64,000 nt of DNA from Chitinophagaceae bacterium (GCA_016721085.1 JADKJI010000002.1:62001-126000), one strand, 5' to 3'; counted from the stretch's first letter, positions 27,163-37,667 are shown. Numbers and translations: made by a program. The notes: generated by a model not told the origin, from the letters alone.

Positions 27163-27378
27163 AAAAAAATATTTATCAGGATACAAGGTAAGTCAGTAAT
27201 GCGGTTCGCTGAACGCCCTGAACCAAAATCAGGTCGCTGCCAACCACTATCAGTTTTTGACTGGCTTTATATCTGATTAAAATCAGTTTTTATGTTGTTA
27301 TAGGGCTTGGAACAGCATTTTCTGCAATGAAATTTAGCAGCAAGTTCAATTATTTTAACTGGCTAACAAGTGTTCATA

Positions 27379-27412
27379 TAAAACAGAAAACCGCAGCATT
27401 TGCTGCGGTTCT
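27379..27412 (-). terminator. Terminator for the T9SS cargo gene
   Basis: The arms AACCGCAGCA and TGCTGCGGTT pair perfectly over 10 bases with a two-base loop. On the minus strand the stem is followed by TTTTCTGTTTTA, giving a reasonable T tract after the gene ending at 27470. A T tract on the plus side makes it possibly bidirectional. Confidence 0.6.
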
Positions 27413-27469
27413 TGTTTTTGTAATAATCAAAACCCTGGGAACTAGCGACTGGTAATCGAAAAAATATTT

Positions 27470-28729
27470 TTAGTTAATCATGATTTTTTGTGACTGAAGA
27501 CTATCATCAACTTTGATAACGGCTATATAGTTACCTGAAGTGATATTACCTGGCTTAGTAATTGAAAGGTTGTTACTTCCTTGTTGCAGTTGCATTGTTT
27601 GGCTGCTAACCATACGACCATTAAGATCGATCAGTTGTAAAGTAGCTTGCTGATTTTTTGTAGCAGAAACAGAAACCGTTGCAGTGCTGCTGATAACACT
27701 AGGGTAAACTTTAAAGTTATTATTTACTGCTTCACCTGCACGAATCACTAATACATTGCTGTATTGAACGGCTCCACTTACAGTAACCATCTTAAGACGA
27801 TAGTAGCTGGTTGTGCTGAAGTTATTGTCAGTGAAAGTGAAACTGCTTTTGTTCATTTCATTGCTTGTCCAAACAATTCCTACAGAACCGAAGGCTGAAG
27901 GGTTTGAAGCTTTCTCGATTACAACCGAACGTACATCGTTGATTTGAGTAAGTGTGAAGTTCAGATCAACGGTATTGTTACGTTTAACACCTTTGAAATC
28001 TTTCAGAGCTGGAGCAGCAAGAATAGAATTCTGATAAGCAAAGCGCATGAAGTACATGCTTGCATAACGTGTGCTGTTTGCAGTTGTAAGGTTATTAGCC
28101 CCTACACGGTATGTAAAAGAACTAACATTGTTCTTCATTACAGTAAACATAACTTCGTATGCGGCTGTATCTACAGAAGCACCAAATAATACTCCAGTGC
28201 TATTAGTAGCGGTAAAGGCGGTGCCTTGGTTGCTAATCATTAATTCGCCTCCTAATAAGTCGAAGTCTACAACACCACCACCCATATCGATACGGTTGAA
28301 CTCATAAAGTTTGCTACCGTTCTTGGCCAACTGACCATCGATATCCAAACCTGATGCATCCATCTTAGGTTGTGCTACTACGGTATTTGTACCTGCAGAA
28401 ACGAAGCTGATAGTAAATTCAGCATATGCGTTAGTGGATGCATTGATAGTATACTGAGGTTGGAAGGCTTCCTGAAAACCATCAATTGTACGGTCGATGT
28501 TTGTAAGAGTAATTCCAGGCATAACGGTAGAGATAGTTACCAATGCATCAAAACCTGTCTTAACATTTGGGAAACGGTAAACAGCGCCAGCTTGAAGAGC
28601 TGAACCACTTTCTAAACTTGGGTTTGAGAACTGATAATCAGGCTGAGCTTGTGCCAGGAAGGCAACAGAAATTAATAAAGAAGATAAAATGCCTTTAACG
28701 GCTGTGAACAGGGTACCATTCGTTTGCAT
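27470..28729 (-). CDS. Type IX secretion system sorting-domain protein
   Basis: The 419-residue protein has an N-terminal signal peptide (ISVAFLAQAQ) and a C-terminal T9SS type A sorting domain at about 335-419, recognised by FKVYPSVISSTATVSVS, LQLIDLNGRMV and ITSGNYIAVIKVDDSLQSQKIMIN-like ending. The middle is beta-rich and has no recognised enzyme motif. Proteins of this kind cross the outer membrane through the gliding/T9SS machine and are released or attached at the surface. It stands alone between two terminators. Confidence 0.85.
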   Translation of the reverse strand: MQTNGTLFTAVKGILSSLLISVAFLAQAQPDYQFSNPSLESGSALQAGAVYRFPNVKTGFDALVTISTVMPGITLTNIDRTIDGFQEAFQPQYTINASTNAYAEFTISFVSAGTNTVVAQPKMDASGLDIDGQLAKNGSKLYEFNRIDMGGGVVDFDLLGGELMISNQGTAFTATNSTGVLFGASVDTAAYEVMFTVMKNNVSSFTYRVGANNLTTANSTRYASMYFMRFAYQNSILAAPALKDFKGVKRNNTVDLNFTLTQINDVRSVVIEKASNPSAFGSVGIVWTSNEMNKSSFTFTDNNFSTTSYYRLKMVTVSGAVQYSNVLVIRAGEAVNNNFKVYPSVISSTATVSVSATKNQQATLQLIDLNGRMVSSQTMQLQQGSNNLSITKPGNITSGNYIAVIKVDDSLQSQKIMIN

Positions 28730-29035
28730 AACTTAAATTTCAAAGGGTAAAGAAAAAAGTACGAATGGTTTTTCAGGATAGCGATGCGAGGTGTTACATA
28801 CGATATTGGAGTTGGAAATAATTAACTGCGATCAACAGGGTAAACGTATAGTGAATTTTTAAAAAATGCAAGGTAATTGTGGTTTTCCGCAGTTCGTAGA
28901 TTTACGATATATACGGTATTAATACTGCTTATCAATTAATTATAACGCCAAAAAAGATGAAAAATTTTCAAAAAAAACTTTTGCAGAAATCCGTAATGAG
29001 CTGATATATGGCAAGTTTGGAGGTTATTGACGTTC
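28730..29035. other. Intergenic region without a recognised gene
   Basis: This AT-rich stretch lies between two minus-strand genes. It should contain the promoter of the T9SS cargo gene close to 28740-28800; the closest match is TACCCTTTG just upstream of the start, one base too long for the -7 consensus. No convincing gene or repeat was seen. Confidence 0.4.
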
Positions 29036-29082
29036 TTAAAATTAAAAAGAGACAGGATTGTGGAATTCCACATACCTGTCTC
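29036..29082 (-). terminator. Terminator for the GLPGLI gene
   Basis: On the minus strand GAGACAGG pairs with CCTGTCTC, with an inner TGTGGAATTCCACA palindrome extending the stem, followed by CTTTTTAATTTT. It lies about 50 bases after the stop at 29133. Confidence 0.75.
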
Positions 29083-29132
29083 CTTTCAATATCTGCAAGC
29101 CGGGTCAACCGGTTTTTTCGGGTCTTCTGTTT

Positions 29133-29957
29133 TTAGTTGCTGATACGTATGGTTCTTCCAGGACCGCCGTTATTCCTTCCCATTTCCTCAAACATCTTGT
29201 CCCTTTCCTTATTGAATTCAGCTGGTGTTAGCTTTTTAGCCCCTTTTGGCTCCTTTATAGAGGCTATATCCACTTTTGGACTGATTTCCAATGCCTGGTA
29301 GATGGTTTTACCATTATTAATATCCAGTTCCAGGATCATTCCAGGCAGTTGTGCCTGATATTCAGCAGGTCCGCTGCTAACAGGAATATCACTGGCAAAC
29401 CAGGCTATTATATAAGAGGTGTCGGCTATTTCCTTTCTTTCCATTTTCCCATTGTCCATATTCATCATCATACGGGTCCCAATCTTTTGGCTGGTAGCTT
29501 TACGGCACAGATGCCCTAAAATGGTCTTAGTTTCCTCACTCAGCTTCCAGTTCATAGGCTTGATGCTGTCTTCCACTATGAACTTTTTTGTTCCTAATTC
29601 GCGCAGTTCCACTTTTCTTGTTGTTTCGAGCTGACTATACAATACATCATCACTACCTGCGCCAATCATTCTAATCTGCATTCCACCAACTGCCTGTCCA
29701 CTCCCCATATCGTCCTGTGGCTCTTCTTCCATCTGTTTCCAAATTGTAGTATTATTGGCAAAAGAGAGTTCAAATTTGTCTTTTCTTGTTTTTGGCAGCA
29801 TGTTCTGAATAGCTTCATCATTCCCACCGTCATTCGTGGCAATACGGATCTGCATCTGTACCGTGCGCTCAAAAACTACTTTCCCTTGGGTTTGTTGGGC
29901 CGTAGCGCTGAATAGTGCCCCTGTAGCCAATAGTGTGATTGCAAATAACTTCATCAT
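29133..29957 (-). CDS. GLPGLI family protein
   Basis: The 274-residue secreted protein has a signal peptide ending FSATAQ. GLPGLI proteins of Bacteroidota are named for a motif that appears here as QAQLPGMILELD. Other family-like parts are GKVVFERTVQMQIRI near the start and the segment around GHLCRKATSQ. The family is beta-rich, often linked to outer-membrane receptors, and has no known activity. A -7-like element TAACTTTG lies on the minus strand at 29974-29981, about 17 bases before the start. It is divergent from the histidine kinase gene at 30083. Confidence 0.82.
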   Translation of the reverse strand: MMKLFAITLLATGALFSATAQQTQGKVVFERTVQMQIRIATNDGGNDEAIQNMLPKTRKDKFELSFANNTTIWKQMEEEPQDDMGSGQAVGGMQIRMIGAGSDDVLYSQLETTRKVELRELGTKKFIVEDSIKPMNWKLSEETKTILGHLCRKATSQKIGTRMMMNMDNGKMERKEIADTSYIIAWFASDIPVSSGPAEYQAQLPGMILELDINNGKTIYQALEISPKVDIASIKEPKGAKKLTPAEFNKERDKMFEEMGRNNGGPGRTIRISN

Positions 29958-30082
29958 TTCAGTTTGTTTTCACCAAAGTTAAAGTACAGGGCTTTCTCTA
30001 CAGGTTAATGCAACTGGATTTAATGTTAATTAAGGTTAAGGCGCCGGTAGCTTTTTGATTGCATGTACTACTTTTACAATCC

Positions 30083-31618
30083 ATGAGTCAGCGCCGCTTA
30101 CATATTACACTCTTCCTGATGGTATTCGCCATCATTGCTGTTGGTGCTTTCCAATCTTATTGGTTGATCAAGAATTATAAGGAAGAAAAAAAACTTTTAC
30201 AGCTGCGAACGAATGTTTTATTCAGGGATGCAGTCAACCAGGTGCAATTGGAAAAGATTGAACTCGATTCAAATATCAAGATAAGGGTTACCAGTAATAG
30301 TAACCCGCTCGGAATGATGAATGCTATTAGAAGAAGGGTGGAGTTAGATACCACAAATTTCATTGGTACTAAAGGGGCTGTAATGATTACAGTAAACAGG
30401 GAAAATGCTGAGGGTGTCAGACTTGCGGAAGGTATGCCCATCGATATTGATTCTGTAAAGCAAACTGTTCAGTTTTTTAAAAAGCCTGGCAGTACAGGAT
30501 TGATACAGGTACTTCAGGGTGTGGACTCCCTTCAAGACTCATTGACTATAAAAGAAATCAGTACCCGGTATGAGAAATTATTAAAGATTGAGAAGATTGA
30601 TCTGCCGTTTACCATATCAAGAAGGGAAGCCAAATTTACAGATGACATTGAGGCACAGGGAATGACCAATGGCAACGAAGTAACCGTAGGATTTTTTAAA
30701 CCGCTAACTTTTTCTTTATCCCTTCAACAAACAACATCATATTTATTCAGGAAATTATTGCAACCCATACTGGTTTCTATATTCCTTGTTGGCATCACTC
30801 TTATCTCTTTCCTCGTCCTGTATAGAAACCTTATCCAGCAGCGACGTTTAGCTGAGCAGAAGAATGAATTCGTTAGTAATATCACTCACGAATTAAAAAC
30901 ACCTATTGCAACAGTTGGTGTAGCTATTGAAGCATTGAAAAACTTTAATGCTTTAAAAGATCCTGAACGTACAAAAGAGTATCTCGATATTTCTTCTTCA
31001 GAAATTCATAGGTTGGGATTATTGGTTGATAAGGTTTTGAAATTATCCTTATTTGAAAATAAAGCAATCACCCTCCAAAAGGAGAATGTGGATGTATTAC
31101 AGCTTACCAACGAAGTGGTTTCTTCTATGAAGCTGCAATTTGAAAAGCAACATGCTAATGTTTCGGTTGAAAGTATTGGCGAGAAATTCATCATCGAAGC
31201 AGATAAACTTCATATCAGCAGTGTTGTCTATAACCTTCTCGACAATGCCCTTAAGTACAGCACTGGAAATCCTGAAATATCAATTTTGCTCACTTCTCAT
31301 AAAGAACATATTTCTCTTCAGGTTAGTGATAAAGGAATGGGAATAGCTGATGAATACAGGAATAAGATATTTGAGAAATTCTTCAGGATACCCGGAGGGG
31401 ACAGACATAATATAAAAGGGTATGGACTTGGATTGAGTTATGTGAATCATATCGTTCGTCAGCATCAGGGTTTTATAGAAGTAAAAAGTGCGAAAGGTGA
31501 AGGCAGTACCTTTACAGTAAACATACCTTACAAAAGTTCTGACGTAGTACAGTTTGATGAAAACAAATCTGTGGCAAGCGGGAGCAACTCGTTTTTTAAA
31601 AGGAATAGCACCACATAA
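30083..31618 (+). CDS. Two-component sensor histidine kinase
   Basis: The product has 511 residues from the ATG at 30083 (MSQRRLHITLFLMVF); an upstream ATG at 30059 would spoil the membrane start. Transmembrane helices lie at about 10-30 and 227-248, enclosing a periplasmic sensor of about 195 residues with no recognised fold. HisKA follows with NITHELKTPIATVG, the phospho-accepting His near residue 269. The HATPase domain has the N box NLLDNALKYS, DKGMGIAD and GYGLGLSYVNH. The response regulator gene begins 11 bases downstream, so the two form an operon. The signal is unknown. Confidence 0.93.
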   Translation: MSQRRLHITLFLMVFAIIAVGAFQSYWLIKNYKEEKKLLQLRTNVLFRDAVNQVQLEKIELDSNIKIRVTSNSNPLGMMNAIRRRVELDTTNFIGTKGAVMITVNRENAEGVRLAEGMPIDIDSVKQTVQFFKKPGSTGLIQVLQGVDSLQDSLTIKEISTRYEKLLKIEKIDLPFTISRREAKFTDDIEAQGMTNGNEVTVGFFKPLTFSLSLQQTTSYLFRKLLQPILVSIFLVGITLISFLVLYRNLIQQRRLAEQKNEFVSNITHELKTPIATVGVAIEALKNFNALKDPERTKEYLDISSSEIHRLGLLVDKVLKLSLFENKAITLQKENVDVLQLTNEVVSSMKLQFEKQHANVSVESIGEKFIIEADKLHISSVVYNLLDNALKYSTGNPEISILLTSHKEHISLQVSDKGMGIADEYRNKIFEKFFRIPGGDRHNIKGYGLGLSYVNHIVRQHQGFIEVKSAKGEGSTFTVNIPYKSSDVVQFDENKSVASGSNSFFKRNSTT

Positions 31619-31629
31619 AAAAGCAATAA

Positions 31630-32319
31630 ATGAGTCGAATTAAGATTTTATATGTGGAAGACGAGGTTTTTTTAGGCAAGATTGTAAAAGAAAGTCTTGA
31701 AAGTCGCGATTATGAAGTGGTGATGGAAAGTGATGGTGCACTGGCTGTTCCAACCTTCAAACGAATTGTTCCTGATATCTGTGTGTTGGATGTAATGCTT
31801 CCGAATAAAGATGGATTCACAATTGCAGAAGAAATTCGCCAACTTAACCCACAAGTGCCTATTATTTTTCTTACTGCTAAAACTCAAACTAGTGATCTTG
31901 TTAAAGGCTTCACTACCGGTGCCAATGATTATATAAGGAAGCCCTTCAGTATGGAAGAACTGATTGTTAGGGTTGAAAATGCTTTAAGATATAAGGTAGA
32001 GGGAAAGAAACCCGGTGTAACAGAACTTCTAAGCATTGGCAGTTATACCTTTCATCCAAATCGTCAAACCCTGGCTGGCAAACTGGAAGAGAAAAAATTA
32101 TCATTCAGGGAAGCAGAGTTGTTGAAACTACTTTACGAAAATCGTGATAAGATTATAGACAGGAAAGATATTCTCAATCTTTTATGGGGAAACGACTCTT
32201 TTTTCAACTCCCGTAACCTAGATGTATACATCACTAAACTACGCAGCTATCTTAAAGAAGACGATAGTTTGGAGATCATCACCATAAAGGGAATTGGTTA
32301 CCGCTTTGTGATTGGGTAG
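31630..32319 (+). CDS. OmpR/PhoB-type response regulator
   Basis: The 229-residue protein has an N-terminal receiver domain with acidic pair YVEDE, phospho-acceptor Asp in CVLDVMLPNKDG (about residue 56), and switch residues in FLTAKTQ and the KPFS motif. The C-terminal winged helix-turn-helix includes SFREAELLKLL, DRKDILNLLWG and the recognition segment SRNLDVYITKLRSYL followed by IKGIGYRF. It is the cognate partner of the kinase immediately upstream. Confidence 0.95.
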   Translation: MSRIKILYVEDEVFLGKIVKESLESRDYEVVMESDGALAVPTFKRIVPDICVLDVMLPNKDGFTIAEEIRQLNPQVPIIFLTAKTQTSDLVKGFTTGANDYIRKPFSMEELIVRVENALRYKVEGKKPGVTELLSIGSYTFHPNRQTLAGKLEEKKLSFREAELLKLLYENRDKIIDRKDILNLLWGNDSFFNSRNLDVYITKLRSYLKEDDSLEIITIKGIGYRFVIG

Positions 32320-32341
32320 AAAGTAAATAATCAGAACTAAA

Positions 32342-32665
32342 TTATCTTTTAAAACTCTGATAAGTATTTATTGGAAGGTATTCATTCTGCTTTTCAGCAC
32401 TTCGCATGTTTTTTGAATACATCCATACCCACATCAATGTGAATGAGGGTATAAAGTCCATGCCAGGCAGGATCTCTTCTACAAAGTTGAAGACGCCACC
32501 AAATGCTCCTCTCCAGCCACCGAACATTCTATAGAAGACTACAGCAGATACAGGAGCCCAAATAATATCGCCTATTTCACCAAAACCTGGAATAGCATAA
32601 GTAGCATATCCCAAAAGATCCATGATGATACAAACTATCAGCGAAGCGTTACTTGTTCTTTTCAT
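32342..32665 (-). CDS. Small membrane protein of unknown function
   Basis: The 107-residue protein has two or three hydrophobic segments: VCIIMDLLGYATYAIPGFG, IIWAPVSAVVFYRMFGG and FIPSFTLMWVWMYSK. Glycines are regularly placed (GGWRGAFGGVFNFVEEILPG). It is not a recognised named family here, though similar small proteins occur in Bacteroidota. It converges on the response regulator gene with a 22-base gap. The tail after residue 85 is polar. Confidence 0.6.
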   Translation of the reverse strand: MKRTSNASLIVCIIMDLLGYATYAIPGFGEIGDIIWAPVSAVVFYRMFGGWRGAFGGVFNFVEEILPGMDFIPSFTLMWVWMYSKNMRSAEKQNEYLPINTYQSFKR

Positions 32666-32800
32666 TTACACCTGGTTTTACAGCAATAAGATGTAGTAAA
32701 GGCTTGAATCGTTGTAAAGGACTGTTTATAACGGCAAAAATGCTTGCCAACAGTGGTGTTTTAACATTTTAACAACTAAAGTGCTACTGGAATAAATTCA

Positions 32801-35800
32801 TCAAACAAGAAGCATTCTTTTCTTTAGTACTTCTTCAATTTCTTCGATACGGAAAGGTTTTGTTACATAGTCGTTCATACCGGCTTCTAAACATTTTTCA
32901 CGATCGCCCTGCATAGCATCGGCCGTAAGGGCAATGATTGGGATATTGCCATGAGGAGCTGCCAGTTTCCTGATTTGTCGGGTGGTGGTAAATCCATCCA
33001 TTTCAGGCATGTTTACATCCATAAAGATGAGCACGGGATCGTATTGAGGCAAAACTTCAAGAGCCTGTTTTCCATTTGTAGCCCTTAATATATCGAAGCC
33101 CATCTTCCGTAGTACCTCTGTAATAAGCATCATGTTTATTGGATCATCTTCCACTACCATGATGGTAACAGCATCGGCAATTTTTTCAATAGACGGTTTA
33201 TTGGCAATTTCTTCTTCTCGTAAACTGTGACCGGCAGTAATTGAACATAATAAACTATACACCTCATATAGCTTAACTGGTTTTGTCAGTAAGTGACTAA
33301 CGCCCAGCTTTTCTGCTTCATTCTGGTAAAGATTTTTTTCTATTGATGATAGCATAAGGGTAGCTGGTATGCCAGACAGTCTTGGATTTGAGCGTACCAT
33401 CTTAATAAATTCAATACCACTATCACCAGGCATATGCTGGTCAGATATTATTAACCTTGGTAGCTTATTATTTCTTTCTGCATTTTCCAGTATCATTGAA
33501 GCTTCTCTTGCAGTGCCAGCTTCCAGTGTGTTTATATGGAAATAGGTGAGTATATCTTTTATCCATTTTCTGTTATAGGAATTATCTTCAACAACCAGAA
33601 CATCGAAATTATCAAATCCAGGCTCAATCATTAGTTGTGGTTGAGCATCGAGTACTTCTAGTGGCAATTGTAATTTGAATGTACTACCCATTCCAAAATC
33701 ACTACTTACTGTAAGGGAGCCTTTCATAAGGTCTGCCAGATTTTTTGAGATGGTAAGTCCCAAACCAGTACCGCCATATTTTCTTGTAGTAGAGGAATCG
33801 GCTTGCGTAAAACTTTCAAAAACTTTCTTGATCTTTTCCTTTGATATACCTATTCCGGTATCTTTTACTGCAATTTCTATATCTAGGTAAGATTTGGCAT
33901 CTTTCTGATATATACCACCACAAATATTCACTGTAATTATTATTTCTCCCTTCTGTGTGAATTTAATGGCGTTGCCAACAAGGTTCACCAGTATTTGCCT
34001 GATTCTTACAGCATCTCCATTAAATCTTGATGGTAGTTGCGGATCGATACAACAAATCATCTCCAGATTCTTCTCAAAGCTTTTTACGTTTAAGAGGTCT
34101 ACTGTTTCTTCTACCAATTCATCTAAGCGGAATGGAATATCATCTATAAATAGTTTGCCTGCTTCAATTTTTGAGAAGTCGAGAATGTCATTTATTATAT
34201 TAAGTAATCCATAGGCCGATTTCTTTACATTTTGCAGATATTCCCTTTGGGATCTCTGTAACTCTGTAGTTAAAACCAGGTCAGTGAATCCAATAATACC
34301 GTTCATAGGTGTCCTTAACTCATGACTCATATTTGCCATGAATTCACTCTTAGCTTTACTGGCAGATTCGGCCATATCTTTTGCCTGAACCAATTCCTGC
34401 TCCATCTGCTTTCTTTCAATGGCCGCAGCAAGTGTAGTGGCAAATGATTGTAGTATCGAGAATTCGGTAAGGGTCCACTCGCGTTCATTATCTTTTTGAC
34501 AGAACATCACAAAACCCCAGAAGCGATGCAGTGTGAAGATTGGTACAGCTACAATTGATTTTACAGATGGGTCCACAATGCCCGATGTCATTATATGCTG
34601 ATCTATCTCCCTTGTGTGATGATGGAATATCTCATCAGTTCTTAGTACCTCAAATAATGGATTCAGCTTATTGGATGTAATTTTCTGTAAGTAAGGGTTG
34701 TGATAACTCATTTCCCCAGTATCCCCTTTCCATTCCAGCATATGGCTGCTCTTCCATTCTTTTTGTTGTTCATCAAACTCATTGGTAAACACTTTCACTT
34801 CATCTACATGCATCTTAATGCCCAGCAATTGTATCGATTCGCCGATAGCATCGTCGAGGTTGTTATTACTGATCAACTGGTGTGTTGCTTCAGAAACCGC
34901 TTGCAGCAAAAGGTCTTTTCTCTGAAGATGTTCTTCCACCTTTTTCATCTCGGTGATATTATGGGCAAATCCCAATACCCCCCAAACATAGCCATCGGTA
35001 TCTTGTAGCGGTACTTTTACCGTGCTAAATACCTGTTGCTTTCCATTCAGCAAATTGTATTCTTCCTGAATGAATTTTGTTTTACCTGTTCTTACAACCT
35101 CCCTGTCATCTTCCCAGAAACCACGAATACCTTTTTCCCGATCACCTTTTACGATGGATTCGTCAAATCCAACTTCTATATCATTTCTTCCAACAAAATC
35201 GGAAGGAGATTTCTCTGCAGCATTAGCAAAGGACTGGTTAACCAATAAATAGCGGTGACCCAGATCTTTTATGAAAATCCAATCTGGTGTTGAATCAATT
35301 ACAGTACGAAGCAATTCTTCCGATTGTTTTACTTCCGCCAACAACTGCTCTCTTTCCGCTTCTGCCATCCTTCTTTCAGTGATATTCCTTGAAGTGCAAA
35401 TGAGTTTCACCACTTCATTTTTTTCCAGAACGGGTTTTATGATGGTTTCTAACCAAATATAATCCTCATTCTTTTTCCTCATCCTGTAACGAATGGTGAC
35501 AAACTCCACCACTTCTAATGGCTGACTTGTTTCTGTTGGAGAGAATTTTGAAATATCTTCAGGATGAACAAAAGAATATATATTCATTCCTTCAACTTCA
35601 TCGGGACGATATCCCAACACCTTATATACTGATGGGGAAACATAATGCAACATACCATCGACCCCATTTACCGTAATGATGTCTTCAGAGTGTTCAGCTA
35701 ATAGACGGAATTTTATTTCACTATTCTGTAAGGCGCTTTCTGATTCTTTCTGTGAAGTAATATCTTGCGCAATACCGAATGCATAGGTGTCGTCAATAAT

Positions 35801-37174
35801 TTTTCCTTTCAATGACAGATAACGAAGATTGCCTTGGCTGGTTAGGATTCTGTAAGAGAAGCTGGATTCTTTATCTTTTTCATTTCTGCTTGCAAAAGCT
35901 TCTTTGAATAGTTTGGCTAACTTTTCACGATCTTCTTCATAAACATATTGCTGAACATATTTTTCAGTAGTCGTATCCAGGCTTGTTCCGGGAGGAGCTT
36001 CCAATAAGGCTAGTAACTCAGCACTCAAATGCAATTCACCAGTATGCAGATTGAGTTTCCAATTACCCATGCGCGCATAGGTCATGGCATAGGAAGACGT
36101 ATGAATAGCTTCTTCTTTTTGTAATTCCGCAATTACCCTGTCGGTTACATTAGTACCTATACCTTGTATTTCATAAACATCCTGTTCATTTCGAAGAGCC
36201 AGGAACTCCCATTCGGTCCAAAGCAATTCTTTGCTTTGCAAAACTGGTTTCTTTATAAGTAGTTTGAATATCTGTCCGGGATTGGCCCAGCAGGCATCAG
36301 CTACTTTTTGGCATTTAGGAATATCTTTTGTGAGAATGGTAGCATAGAACGGGGTATGAAGTAAAGAGGATTCTTCATGTCCGAATGTTCTCAGGAATTC
36401 AGGATTGGCAAAAGTAAAATTACCTGCCTGGTCTATCCGGATTACATAATTCGTTTGTGTATTAAGAATCGATGCGAGGTATTGCTTTTCCTGTAACAGT
36501 TCATTTCTGGCTTTCTGAAGAGCATCGAAGTTTTTTCGGCCACTGCGGAATAGAGGTTCAATAACAAGAAGTATGAGACAGATCAATGCAACTACCAACG
36601 AAATGAACTTACTTGTATTGATGGTGTCGCCTTCTGCTATCTTTTCATCCAATACTTTTTTCAGGGAAACAGAAAGATCATTAAGTATAGGTCTGAGTTT
36701 CTTTTCATTCTGTAATAATTCGCGTTTGTAAAGAGCACCATTCAGTCGAACCAAATCACTATCGGATTGTGCTACTTCTTTTGTAACTGCAATGATGCTT
36801 TTTAGATGAAATTGGGCATTATTAAAGAGTCTTTTTGCCTCCAGCGTATTCAATGTAACGGGAATGCGGGTAAGACGAATTTTTCTTTCAAGTATATTGT
36901 TGTTCGAAGTGAATACTGAAATGTCATTTTCCAACTCTTGTCTTAATTGGTTAGCATCAGATTCATTCAGCTGACCATCTATAAATATCAGGGAGGATTT
37001 TACAATCATCTGGCTCAGGGTAAGCTGTTGGGCAGCTTTATCTGTAACTTTTACCAGTTCTTCGTTTTCCCGTGATTTGCGGTCGCTTAAGGTGTAGCCA
37101 AAAAAATTGAACAGGAGTATACCTGCCACAATAATGATGGCCATTCGAAATATCTTTCGGAAAGGGGTGTTCAT
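32801..37174 (-). CDS. Hybrid sensor histidine kinase with several PAS domains, a GAF domain and two receiver domains
   Basis: The 1457-residue protein has two membrane helices at about 10-28 and 190-208 around a helical periplasmic sensor of CHASE3-like length. PAS-type domains follow at about 235-350, 360-480, 485-600 and 615-735, then a GAF domain at about 750-910 (FWGFVMFCQKDNEREWT). HisKA has FMANMSHELRTPMNGIIGF; the ATPase domain has NLVGNAIKFTQKGEI, VKDTGIGISKEKI and GGTGLGLTISKNL. Two receiver domains end the protein: DVLVVEDNSYNRKW with SDQHMPGDSG, and IMVVEDDPINMM with FMDVNMPEMDGF. It lacks an output or Hpt domain, so a separate phosphotransfer partner is expected; none is in the window. 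Confidence 0.93.
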   Translation of the reverse strand: MNTPFRKIFRMAIIIVAGILLFNFFGYTLSDRKSRENEELVKVTDKAAQQLTLSQMIVKSSLIFIDGQLNESDANQLRQELENDISVFTSNNNILERKIRLTRIPVTLNTLEAKRLFNNAQFHLKSIIAVTKEVAQSDSDLVRLNGALYKRELLQNEKKLRPILNDLSVSLKKVLDEKIAEGDTINTSKFISLVVALICLILLVIEPLFRSGRKNFDALQKARNELLQEKQYLASILNTQTNYVIRIDQAGNFTFANPEFLRTFGHEESSLLHTPFYATILTKDIPKCQKVADACWANPGQIFKLLIKKPVLQSKELLWTEWEFLALRNEQDVYEIQGIGTNVTDRVIAELQKEEAIHTSSYAMTYARMGNWKLNLHTGELHLSAELLALLEAPPGTSLDTTTEKYVQQYVYEEDREKLAKLFKEAFASRNEKDKESSFSYRILTSQGNLRYLSLKGKIIDDTYAFGIAQDITSQKESESALQNSEIKFRLLAEHSEDIITVNGVDGMLHYVSPSVYKVLGYRPDEVEGMNIYSFVHPEDISKFSPTETSQPLEVVEFVTIRYRMRKKNEDYIWLETIIKPVLEKNEVVKLICTSRNITERRMAEAEREQLLAEVKQSEELLRTVIDSTPDWIFIKDLGHRYLLVNQSFANAAEKSPSDFVGRNDIEVGFDESIVKGDREKGIRGFWEDDREVVRTGKTKFIQEEYNLLNGKQQVFSTVKVPLQDTDGYVWGVLGFAHNITEMKKVEEHLQRKDLLLQAVSEATHQLISNNNLDDAIGESIQLLGIKMHVDEVKVFTNEFDEQQKEWKSSHMLEWKGDTGEMSYHNPYLQKITSNKLNPLFEVLRTDEIFHHHTREIDQHIMTSGIVDPSVKSIVAVPIFTLHRFWGFVMFCQKDNEREWTLTEFSILQSFATTLAAAIERKQMEQELVQAKDMAESASKAKSEFMANMSHELRTPMNGIIGFTDLVLTTELQRSQREYLQNVKKSAYGLLNIINDILDFSKIEAGKLFIDDIPFRLDELVEETVDLLNVKSFEKNLEMICCIDPQLPSRFNGDAVRIRQILVNLVGNAIKFTQKGEIIITVNICGGIYQKDAKSYLDIEIAVKDTGIGISKEKIKKVFESFTQADSSTTRKYGGTGLGLTISKNLADLMKGSLTVSSDFGMGSTFKLQLPLEVLDAQPQLMIEPGFDNFDVLVVEDNSYNRKWIKDILTYFHINTLEAGTAREASMILENAERNNKLPRLIISDQHMPGDSGIEFIKMVRSNPRLSGIPATLMLSSIEKNLYQNEAEKLGVSHLLTKPVKLYEVYSLLCSITAGHSLREEEIANKPSIEKIADAVTIMVVEDDPINMMLITEVLRKMGFDILRATNGKQALEVLPQYDPVLIFMDVNMPEMDGFTTTRQIRKLAAPHGNIPIIALTADAMQGDREKCLEAGMNDYVTKPFRIEEIEEVLKKRMLLV

Positions 37175-37280
37175 GGTTTTTCGAAAAGGAAAATGATGCT
37201 TGTAATAAACTACTGGGCAGGGTGTTATATTGGATATGGGGGTAAGTATTTTGATTTACTAAGGGTAAACTTAGAGGTCG

Positions 37281-37443
37281 GAGATGTTCAAAAAGTTCCA
37301 GAAGTTCCAAAGGGGTTTAAAGTTTAAGAGTTTAAGGGTTTAAGGTTCTTAAGTGTTACAGCGTGAGTATGTTCGAGAAGTTCAATAGGTTCAAGATGTT
37401 CCGGCCGAGGCGCTAAGGTGCGTGTCTTCACGCACCTTTTTAA
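37281..37443 (-). repeat. R3 repeat element, copy A
   Basis: Read on the minus strand it begins with the hairpin GGTGCGTGAAGACACGCACC, continues through GGAACATCTTGAACC, TATTGAACTTCTCGAAC, ACTCACGCTGTAACAC and TTAAACCCTTAAACTC, and ends with GGAACTTCTGGAAC words. The copy at 40344-40530 has the same order in the opposite direction. The hairpin followed by TTTT on the plus strand could also terminate transcription. Confidence 0.75.
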
Positions 37444-37586
37444 TGAGGGCCTCTTCAAATCACAAATATTCTTCCCGACTTCCCGGTTATAAAGGGAAGT
37501 CGAAAAGAATACTTGTAATATCATGGATGCCTTATTTTAAAGTTCAAAAAATTCAATAGGTTCCATAGGGAATGCAAATTTATTTC

Positions 37587-37644
37587 ACCGCAGAGGCGCG
37601 GAGACGCAGAGGAATTTCTCCCTGCGTCTCCGCGTCTCTGCGGT
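37587..37644. repeat. R2 hairpin repeat, copy 3
   Basis: The left arm ACCGCAGAGGCGCGGAGACG and the right arm CTGCGTCTCCGCGTCTCTGC pair with very few mismatches around a short GGAATTTCT-type loop. It is 24 bases from the mqnC stop codon, downstream of that gene. A short R3-like piece (TTCAATAGGTTCCATAGGG) precedes it at 37551-37569. Confidence 0.88.
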
Positions 37645-37667
37645 AAAAGAAATCAGAACCTGATAAG